Source: an uncultured Myxococcales bacterium (lineage in GTDB: Bacteria; Myxococcota_A; Bradymonadia; Bradymonadales; Bradymonadaceae). From it: DNA of 9,248 nt. The stretch covers positions 1 to 9,248 of the forward strand of contig CAJXPN010000098.1 in the NCBI GenBank assembly GCA_913058025.1, in the 5' to 3' direction. The notes under the pieces are model-generated. The model was not told the origin of the DNA. It saw only the letters and a program-made list of their open reading frames with translations, and ran no database searches. Position 1 is the stretch's first letter. Each line of letters starts with the position of its first letter. The translations under genes were made by a program, and so were the position numbers. Below, one piece after another: positions 1 through 6,500 of this stretch.

Positions 1-1070
1 CTGACGTGCTCGCCGATCTGGTTGGCCACGAGCGCGTGGGCGCCCTTGCGCGCGAGCTTGGCGACGCCCCTGGAGGCGACGTCGTGGGACTCGGCGGCGA
101 AGCCAATGACGACAGGGCCGCGCTCGGTGCCGCCCGGTCCGTAGCGCGCGCACAGCTCGGCGAGCACGTCAGGGTTGCGCTCGAGCTCGAGCGAGGAGGA
201 CATCTCGGACTTGGGCCGCTTGAGGGCGCTGGGGTCGGCGGGGCGCCAGTCGGCCACGGCGGCGACCTTGATCACGTAGTCGCAGCTGGGCGCGTCGGCC
301 CAGACGGCGTCGCGCAGGTCACTGGCGCTGAGGATGTCGACGCGCAGAACGCCATGGGGCGCCTCCAGCGCGGTCGGGCCGCTCACGAGCACGACCTCGG
401 CGCCCATCGCCCACGCCTGCGCCGCGAGCGCGTACCCCATCTTCCCGGACGACGGGTTCGAGATGAACCTCGCCGGGTCGATCATCTCGCGGGTGGGGCC
501 GGCGGTGACGAGCACCTTCTTGCCGCGCAGCTCGCCTCCCCCGACCGCGCGGTCGAGCGCGGCGAGCAGCACGGGCGGGTCGGGAAGCCGCCCGGCGCCG
601 ACCTCCTTGCAGGCAAGCTCCCCCGAGTCGGGCGTGACGACCATGTAGCCGAGCTCCTCCTCGGCCGCGCGCATGTTCCGCTGCGTGGCCGGGTGCATGT
701 ACATGTGCGTGTTCATCGCCGGCGCGATCACCACTGGCGCGCCCGTGGCGAGCAGCGCCGTGGTGAGGAGGTCGTCGGCCATGCCCATGACCGCCTTGGC
801 GATCGTGTTCGCGGTCGCGGGCGCCACGAGCACGACGTCGGGCCAGCGCGCGAGCTGGATGTGGCCGATCTCGGACTCCCAGGTCGGATCGAAGAGCTCG
901 GTGCCCACGGGGGCCTCCGAGAGGATCTGGAGCGTCATCGGCGTGATGAACTCCTGGGCGCCGCGCGTCATGACCACGCGGACCTCGTCGCCTCGCTTGA
1001 CCAGCGCGCGCACGATCCCCGCGGCCTTGTACGCCGCGATCCCGCCGCTGACTCCGAGTAACACCTTCAC
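1..1070 (-). CDS. coaBC: Bifunctional phosphopantothenoylcysteine decarboxylase / phosphopantothenate-cysteine ligase (C-terminus beyond window)
   Basis: CoaBC (Dfp) carries out two consecutive coenzyme A steps in the cytoplasm: ligation of cysteine to 4'-phosphopantothenate (CoaB, CTP-dependent) and FMN-dependent decarboxylation to 4'-phosphopantetheine (CoaC). The reverse strand reads 356 codons with no stop before the window edge. The N-terminus is VKVLLGVSGGIAAYK, the standard flavoprotein start. CoaC residues are visible: His70 in GHIQLARW, the PAMN motif at 117-120, and the flap Cys154 in GELACKEVGAGRL. CoaB follows from about 182, with VTAGPTREMIDPARF, Asn205 in ISNPSSGKMGYALA, AAVADWRP near 270-277 and Lys284. 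These sit a constant five residues before my recalled E. coli positions (His75, Asn125, Cys158, Asn210, Lys289). Roughly the last 50 residues are missing. The GTG start is fixed by an AGGAGG six bases upstream. The gene lies 58 bp after the PPC-domain gene on the same strand, so co-transcription is likely. Confidence 0.97.
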   Translation of the reverse strand, partial: MKVLLGVSGGIAAYKAAGIVRALVKRGDEVRVVMTRGAQEFITPMTLQILSEAPVGTELFDPTWESEIGHIQLARWPDVVLVAPATANTIAKAVMGMADDLLTTALLATGAPVVIAPAMNTHMYMHPATQRNMRAAEEELGYMVVTPDSGELACKEVGAGRLPDPPVLLAALDRAVGGGELRGKKVLVTAGPTREMIDPARFISNPSSGKMGYALAAQAWAMGAEVVLVSGPTALEAPHGVLRVDILSASDLRDAVWADAPSCDYVIKVAAVADWRPADPSALKRPKSEMSSSLELERNPDVLAELCARYGPGGTERGPVVIGFAAESHDVASRGVAKLARKGAHALVANQIGEHV

Positions 1071-1076
1071 GCTGGA

Positions 1077-1082
1077 CCTCCT
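1077..1082 (-). promoter_or_regulatory. Ribosome binding site of coaBC, deciding a GTG start
   Basis: The reverse strand reads AGGAGG, a perfect Shine-Dalgarno core, followed by the six bases TCCAGC and then GTG. This spacing, together with the family-typical protein start right after it, fixes the GTG at 1068-1070 as the coaBC start. No ATG lies at a comparable place. Confidence 0.85.
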
Positions 1083-1087
1083 GGGGT

Positions 1088-1122
1088 GGCGCTCGGGTGC
1101 CCTCAGCCAGGCATCGAGCGCC
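1088..1122 (-). other. Strong hairpin between the PPC gene and coaBC
   Basis: A perfect 8-bp inverted repeat (GGCGCTCG at 1088-1095 and CGAGCGCC at 1115-1122) encloses a second 4-bp stem (TGCC 1098-1101 with GGCA 1110-1113). The two stems are separated by a small asymmetric internal loop, and the apical loop has 8 bases. In the transcript it would begin 6 nt after the PPC stop codon and end 5 nt before the coaBC Shine-Dalgarno. There is no U-tract on either side, so it is not a standard intrinsic terminator. It could stabilise the upstream message, mark a processing site, or modulate coaBC translation. The function is inferred; the structure is directly visible. Confidence 0.55.
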
Positions 1123-1128
1123 TCTTCC

Positions 1129-2064
1129 TCACACGTGCATGCGGAGGGTGAAGATGTTCTTGCCGTTCTCCTTGCCGCCGAAGCTGACGTCGAACAGGTC
1201 GAGCATGAGCTTGCTGATCTTGCCTCTCGGCAGGCGGATGTGGGCGTACTCCTCGTCCTCGACGCGCATCACGCGGCAGCGCCCCAGCTTCGGGTGATCG
1301 ATCAGATCGCCAGGCTTCATCGCGGGGAGCTCCTCGTCCTCACCGTCGAGGTCGATGTCGGCGTAGATCTCGTCGGCCGTGGGCGACGAGGTCCCGCTCG
1401 GGCGCTGGACGCCGATCGCGCCCGACTTCTTCGTCGCGTCCGTCGCGGCGACCGCCTCACCCCAGGACATCTTGGTCTCGGGCGCGGCCTCCGGGGTCGC
1501 CTTGGGCTCGGGCGCAGACGTCACCGCCAGCTCGACCTGCGCGGGCGCGGGCTTCGCCGCGGGCTTCGCCGCGGGCTTCACCGCGGGCTTCGCCGCGACA
1601 GGCGCGGGGTCGGGCGACGCAACGACCTGGATCGAATCCAGGACGAGGCCGCCGGTGTCCCGATCGAGCGCGCGGTTGATCGTGAGGTCGTCGAACACGT
1701 CGAGCACGAACTCGACGTCGACCACGCTCGCGGCGCGCAGTTGACCCGCAAGCGTCTGCCCACCCAGCGGGCCGTGCGCCGACATGACGGCGTCGATCCG
1801 CAGGATGACCTGGTCACCCAGCACCGCGATCACGCCGTTTCCATGCACGAGGTCGACCTCGCCAGCCACGGTCGCCATCACCTCGTACTGGCGCGTCTCG
1901 GAGTTCAGTCGGACGAGCTCGGCGCCACGCACGCGGCCGCGCACGCGCACCTCGCCGCCCTTGATCTCCTCGCGTATGCAGACCTGAGTCAGCGACTCGA
2001 CGAGGTCCTCTTTCGAGCTGAAACGACCCACGATACGACGGGCTCTGTTGGATACCTGGTACAT
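1129..2064 (-). CDS. PPC (DUF296) domain protein with Ala-Lys-Pro linker and extra C-terminal domain
   Basis: Predicted 311 residues. Residues 8-147 match the PPC/DUF296 fold, known from plant AT-hook proteins and many bacterial stand-alone proteins: a basic start (RARRIVGRF), a GEVDLVHGNGVIAVLGD core, and GPLGGQTLAGQL. Residues 157-173 are a KPAA-type flexible linker. A further low-complexity stretch leads to a compact C-terminal segment (about 249-311) beginning MKPGDLIDHPKLGRCRV and ending in a beta-rich, basic tail. I recall similar tails in deltaproteobacterial PPC proteins but cannot name the fold. The HxH and GGH histidines usual in the PPC metal site read RID and GGQ here, so metal binding is doubtful. 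The start is uncertain. The ATG at 2062-2064 gives the expected domain start and has GAGG close by, but only three bases away. An ATG at 2088 and one at 2223 are in frame, and the latter would overlap the divergent gene. The role is unknown, probably cytoplasmic and regulatory. The gene is upstream of coaBC on the same strand. Confidence 0.85.
   Translation of the reverse strand: MYQVSNRARRIVGRFSSKEDLVESLTQVCIREEIKGGEVRVRGRVRGAELVRLNSETRQYEVMATVAGEVDLVHGNGVIAVLGDQVILRIDAVMSAHGPLGGQTLAGQLRAASVVDVEFVLDVFDDLTINRALDRDTGGLVLDSIQVVASPDPAPVAAKPAVKPAAKPAAKPAPAQVELAVTSAPEPKATPEAAPETKMSWGEAVAATDATKKSGAIGVQRPSGTSSPTADEIYADIDLDGEDEELPAMKPGDLIDHPKLGRCRVMRVEDEEYAHIRLPRGKISKLMLDLFDVSFGGKENGKNIFTLRMHV
1547..1594. 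repeat. Four tandem 12-bp units coding for the KPAA linker
   Basis: GCGGGCTTCGCC is repeated head to tail four times. The third copy has one change, CACC for CGCC. On the minus strand the units encode the Lys-Pro-Ala-Ala/Val linker between the PPC domain and the C-terminal segment. The in-frame 12-bp period means copy number can change without a frameshift, which would only lengthen or shorten the linker. Confidence 0.8.
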
Positions 2065-2203
2065 GATCCTCGACGCGCTCCAGCGCATGGTGTGGGATGG
2101 GCGGCGCGCCTCTATGGCGTCCGCGCCGACCGAAAGCGACCCGACTATGGCGCCGCCCACAGAGCCGCGCAAGACCCAATTCCAAGGCCACGCGAGGTCT
2201 CTC
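2065..2203. promoter_or_regulatory. Divergent control region between the PPC and ATP-grasp genes
   Basis: About 139 bp separate the preferred starts of the two divergent genes, so promoters for both should lie here. On the minus strand TTGCGC and CATAGT (plus-strand 2144-2149) are 17 bases apart. They match the sigma-70 consensus only partly (3/6 and 4/6), so this is a weak candidate for the PPC-coaBC promoter. I see no convincing plus-strand promoter or operator. If either gene uses its longer in-frame start, part of this stretch is coding. Confidence 0.35.
2194..2197 (+). promoter_or_regulatory. Ribosome binding site supporting a TTG start of the ATP-grasp gene
   Basis: GAGG is followed by six bases (TCTCTC) and an in-frame TTG at 2204-2206. 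The ATG codons upstream in the same frame (2048, 2114, 2147) have no comparable Shine-Dalgarno sequence, and the peptide they would add shows no family-like features. This is the main reason for choosing TTG. Confidence 0.5.
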
Positions 2204-3265
2204 TTGAGCACGACATGGGCCAACCTCGACCTCGAGTATCAACTCGCCACCCCTCGCTCGCGCGCCGACGACACCCCGCCGCGCGCCGTCCTCGACGTCT
2301 GCGACCGCTGGCGCCACATCCTGCGGGTCCTCCCTGGGCTGCGCGACTCGCGCGCAGTCGGGCGCGCGGAGCCCCCTCCCGAGGACGCCGTCTGCTGGGG
2401 CATCCCGCGCGCGCTCGCCGGGATCGACGGGCGCCCGAGCGCGCGCGCCGTGCTCGACGCCAACAGCAAGCTGACCTCCCACGCGCTCGAGCGCTCGCTC
2501 GGGTGCGCCCTCCCCGGCGCCTGCGTCGTGCGCACGCTGGGGGCGCTCGAGCGCGCGGCCCGGCGCTGCCCCACGCGCTGGGTCGCCAAGCACCCGCTCG
2601 GAGTCAGCGCGCGTGAGCGCACGCTCGGCGCCCCCGGTGAACTCTCCGACGCGAACGCGCGATGGGCAGCGCGCGCGCTCACGCGCTCGGCGCTCGTCTT
2701 CGAGCCCTGGGTCGAGTCTCGGCGCGAGCGCTCCTGGCACGCAGACGTATCCCCCGCCGGCTCGATCGACTGGAGGGGGCGCTGCGAGGTCCTCACCGAC
2801 GCCACGGGCACCCCGCGTGGCCACGTCGCGTGGTCCGGCGAGCGGCCAGAGCCCGCGCGCGAGCACCACGCCGCGCTCGCCGCGCTCGCCAGGCTCGGCT
2901 ACCACGGCCCGGTCGGCGTCGACGCGATGGAGGGGATGCTGGAGGATCGACCCGTGCGGCGCCCGATCACCGAGATCAACGCGCGCTACACGTTCGGGCG
3001 GATCGCGCTCGAGCTCGCCACGCTCCACGCACCCGAGGGGTCATGGATCGCGTGGTTGCACCCGAAGGCGAGGGAGCGGGGGCGAGACGTCGGCGCGCTC
3101 GAGGCGCTGTCGCGCGCGTCCGCGCCGGGGATCGTGAGGTTGCCGGAGTTCGCGGACCCTGGCGGCGCGTCCGGGACGTTCGCGCTCGTCGCGCCTTCAC
3201 GCGAGGCGCTGCTCGAGGAGGCGCGCGCTCACGCCCCCGAGACGACCGACTCGCTGTCCTCGTAG
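2204..3265 (+). CDS. ATP-grasp superfamily ligase-like protein, substrate unknown
   Basis: Predicted 353 residues from the TTG start. The C-terminal two thirds look like an ATP-grasp enzyme, a family that forms acyl-phosphate intermediates and joins carboxylates to amines or similar nucleophiles. Visible elements are Lys129 in RWVAKHPLGVSARERTLG (phosphate-binding lysine and loop), LVFEPWVE at 164-171 (the adenine-contacting hinge), Asp240 in GYHGPVGVDAMEG, and Glu257, Asn259 and Arg261 in ITEINARYTFG (the Mg-ATP site). The region around NSKL (87-90) resembles the segment before the ATP-binding part. The first 60 residues (WANLDLEYQLA...) match nothing I can name. The gene stands alone on the plus strand, with no adjacent peptide precursor, carrier protein or transporter to reveal a substrate. 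Its last 37 bp overlap the 3' end of the convergent DUF971 gene. ATP-grasp assignment is fairly firm; the reaction is unknown. Confidence 0.8.
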   Translation: MSTTWANLDLEYQLATPRSRADDTPPRAVLDVCDRWRHILRVLPGLRDSRAVGRAEPPPEDAVCWGIPRALAGIDGRPSARAVLDANSKLTSHALERSLGCALPGACVVRTLGALERAARRCPTRWVAKHPLGVSARERTLGAPGELSDANARWAARALTRSALVFEPWVESRRERSWHADVSPAGSIDWRGRCEVLTDATGTPRGHVAWSGERPEPAREHHAALAALARLGYHGPVGVDAMEGMLEDRPVRRPITEINARYTFGRIALELATLHAPEGSWIAWLHPKARERGRDVGALEALSRASAPGIVRLPEFADPGGASGTFALVAPSREALLEEARAHAPETTDSLSS

Positions 3266-3576
3266 CCGTCCGGGCGGTGCAAGTCGCCGCGCAGGCTCGC
3301 GAAGGTGTAGATCCCGGTGTCGTGGCCGTCGCCCCACGCGATGCAGATGGCGTAGTTGCCCACCGGCGTGACGTCCTCGACCGCGGCCTGGGCCGCCTTG
3401 GTCACGGGGATCCACTTCGGCGGCCCCGAGCCGTGCCCCTGACACCCCGCGCACGGGCAGTAGCCGCGCAGGAACACGGTCGGGTACTCGGCGACGAGGT
3501 CGTCGCTGAACACGATCTTGAGCGCGCTCTTCGCGCTCATGTACTCGATCTCTACAGGATGGGGCATCTTCGACAT
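3229..3576 (-). CDS. DUF971 / gamma-butyrobetaine hydroxylase-like N-terminal zinc-binding domain protein
   Basis: A 115-residue stand-alone DUF971 (GBBH-like N-terminal domain) protein. FLRGYCPCAGC (35-45) and WGDGHDTGIYTF (81-92) are the family signatures. Cys40, Cys42, Cys45 and His85 correspond in spacing to the zinc ligands of the human gamma-butyrobetaine hydroxylase N-terminal domain (Cys38, Cys40, Cys43, His82 as I recall), so a structural Zn site is likely. The bacterial role is not established. DUF971 is often fused to or adjacent to Mrp/ApbC-type P-loop ATPases linked to Fe-S cluster handling, but none is visible here. ATG at 3574-3576 is chosen because the protein then starts near the domain edge and AGAGAG lies about six bases upstream. 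The start is 17 bp after the stop of the giant WD40 gene on the same strand, implying one transcript. Its 3' end overlaps the convergent ATP-grasp gene by 37 bp. Confidence 0.92.
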   Translation of the reverse strand: MSKMPHPVEIEYMSAKSALKIVFSDDLVAEYPTVFLRGYCPCAGCQGHGSGPPKWIPVTKAAQAAVEDVTPVGNYAICIAWGDGHDTGIYTFASLRGDLHRPDGYEDSESVVSGA

Positions 3577-3593
3577 CACACGCTCTCTCTGAT

Positions 3594-6500
3594 TCAGGGC
3601 TGTCTGTAAACTTCGACCGCGCCCGTGACCGTCCCCACGAGCAGCTCCTTGTCCGTCGCCCCCACCGAGCTCACGTCCTCTCCGACCTGGAGCGTCTGGA
3701 GCGTCTCGGTCTTGCCCCACTCGAACACGTGCACGATGCCCTTCCGGGTGCCGATCACGCCGACGTCCTCGACCGACATCGCCATCGAGACGATCGGACC
3801 GTCGACCTCTAGGACCTTCGAGACCTCACCGCGCTGGAACGCGTGGACCTCTCCCTTCCCGTTGCCCACGTAGACCTTGCCCTTGCGTGAACAGATCGAG
3901 CTCAGGTCTCCGAGGCCATCGGCCTCCGAGAGCAGGACGCCTCGCTTGTCCCACAGACGCAGTGAGCCGTCGCGGCTGATCGTCACGGGGCCCTTCGACG
4001 TGAACGTCACGCCGGTCACGGGGCCGCGGTGACGCGTCAGGACGGCCACGCAGGAGCCGTTGACCATGTCCCAGAGGCGCGCGGTGCCATCCAGGCTCCC
4101 CGTGACCATCATCTTGCCCGTCGAACTCAACGCGATCGAGGAGATCGGCCCCGTGTGGCCGCCCATCACCGCGCGGCCGATCGACGCCTTGCGGTCCTCG
4201 ATCGGCTCGGCCGGGAGCAACCACAGGTGGATGACCCCGTCCTCGTCGCCCGCGATCACCACGCGCCCGTCCGGTGAGACCGTCAGCGCCTGGAGCGTCG
4301 CGGACCGATCGCTCTCGAGCGAGAACGCGCGCTCGCTGGCTGCCCAGATGTCCACGCGGTTGCGCGCGCCGCAGACGGCGAAGTAGCTGACCTCGCCGCC
4401 TGGGCTAAGCCCGTAGACCTCTCCGACCTCGGGTTCGAGGCGCTCCCAGCTCCTGAACGGCCGGGTCACCGTCGACCTCTTCTTGAAGATCTTCATCGCC
4501 GCGCGGCGCTGACCCAGGCGCAGCTGCCAGATCTCGGCGACGGTCACGTCGAAGAGCTCCCTGCCCTTCTCGAGCTCATTGCCGGGCATGCCCTTCGGCA
4601 TCGACGACGAGTCCTGAGAGGGCATGAACGGCGAGCCGAAGCCCATCACGGTGCCGTGTACGTCGAGGTCGTTGAGCCCTGGGCGGGACCGCTCGGCGAC
4701 CTCCTCTGGCGAGAGGAACTTCGCCATCGGCGAGCCGGTCTGGCTCGAGTTTCCTCCGCCGAGCTCGGCGCGCGCGATGGTGGGCGGGAACGGCGTGGGC
4801 GTCGGCTCGGAGTTTCGCGCCGCGAGCTTCTCGGCCGGTGACATCGTCGCGAACGCGGCGTCGAGTTCCTCTCGCGACGGCTGCTTTCTCGACGTCCCCT
4901 CCACAGTGTCCGCCCCGCGAGGCCTCTGCGTGGACTCGCCGCCCACGCTCGGCCGCGAGTCCAGAGGCGGCGGCTCGGCCTCGGTCGGCTCGAACTCGAT
5001 GCGCTCGCTCTCCGTCCTGCCATGCTCGTCGGCCTGTGTGTTCAGCGCGATCGAGGGCGCGATGTCGATCTCCGACGCGGACGCACCGTTGAGCGCGACG
5101 TCGGGCAACCGGTCGAGCTCGGAGCGTCGCGTGGGCTCGGGCACCGTCGCGTCACCCTGATCCTCCGAGATCGTCAGGTCCGGCAGGATCTGGATCTCGG
5201 ACTCCGACTCCCAGCCGCTGAGCAGCTCCGCGGTCGCCACGCGCTCGATGCTCGTCGCGGACACGAAGGAGGGCGCCGAACGCTTGATGCCTTCGAGCGC
5301 TGGCGCGCTCGCCGCGAGCAACGGTGACACCTCCAGCGGCGCCGCCACGATGTCCTCCAGCGAGACCTCCGCGACCTGCGCTCCAGTCGGCGGCACGCCC
5401 TCCTCGAACTCCGTGTCCAGGTTCGACTTGAGGCGGCTCAACTTCCCGCTGGCGATCCTCTTCTTGAGCTTCGCGCGGACCTGCTCTCGGGTCGCCTGGC
5501 GAGGCCTGCTCGAGTCGGTCTCATCTGGCACGGTGGGGTCGAAGGACCCGCCGAGGCTCGCGGGCTCCTGGAACCTGCGCGTCGTCTCACGCTCGAGCAT
5601 GAACGCGTCCCTGGGGCCCTGGAGCGCCTCGGAAGGCGCCTGCCCCATCGAGAGCTCAGCGCCCTCGATCTTCGGGGCGCCGAGGTTCATCAGGTCCACG
5701 TTGTCCAGGTCGGTGACCACGCTGGCCGGCTCGGCCTTCGAGGCCTGCATCTGGAAGCGACTCCCCATCGCGGCCCAGCCAGACATCTCCGTCGCGATCT
5801 CCTCGACCGCAGACGACGACTCCGCGCCCGCGAGCTGCCCGAACTGCTCGACCGCGCGCTGCGCCGTCTCGGACTCCTCCGCCTCACGCTGCTCCTCGGA
5901 GGGGGTCGGCGCAGCGGCCTCGGCCGCTGGATCCTCAGCCACGGGCTCTGCGGCGGTGGGCTCCTCGACCGGCTCCTCGACTGGCTCCTCGGAGGGCTCC
6001 TCGGAGGGCTCCTCTCGGGAGGCGACCTCCGACGCCTCGCTCATCGGCTCGGACATCGACGACGGGCCGTCTCCACCGACCCACGACTGCGGCTCACTCG
6101 CCTCGTCGGGGTCGATCGTCGCGAGGCTCGACTCGATGACCGAGTCGTCCTCGACGCTCGACGAGATCCGATCCCCGAGCCCGTCGACCTCATAGCGCGC
6201 CTGGAGCGCCTGGGGAGGGGAGATGTGCGTCCCGGAAGACGGCCGCGACATCATCGCGCCCTCGGACTCCTCGAGCGCGACGGAGTCGACCTCCTCGAGC
6301 TCTTCGATCAGCGGGTCGTCGAACATGAGCGACACGCCCAGGTCGTCCAACCCGTCGGCGACCTCCTCTCCAGCATCCTCCGCGACCTCTTCGAGCTCCT
6401 CACGCGCACCCTCGACCTCCTCGGGTGCCTCGTCCGGAGCGTCCTCCTGAACCTCCTCCGGCTCATCCTCCGACGCGTCGTCAGACGCGACGCTGGCTTC

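Noticed and set aside
1088..1122. Rho-independent terminator after the PPC gene
   Set aside because: The stem is strong but no T-tract follows on either strand, and coaBC begins immediately after on the same strand.
673..2616. Long plus-strand open frame of 647 codons antisense to coaBC and the PPC gene
   Set aside because: It is a shadow of high GC third-position bias. The opposite strand encodes recognisable CoaBC and PPC proteins, and the translation here is Arg/Ala/His-rich with no family features.
1814..3028. Minus-strand 404-codon open frame across the ATP-grasp gene
   Set aside because: Its translation is Arg/Gly/Ala-rich without motifs; the plus frame has the ATP-grasp residues.
3577..3720. 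N-terminal extension of the DUF971 gene to an ATG at 3720
   Set aside because: It would overlap the WD40 coding end in another frame and adds a Gly/Arg-rich stretch unlike the family; the ATG at 3576 has a better ribosome binding site and family-typical length.
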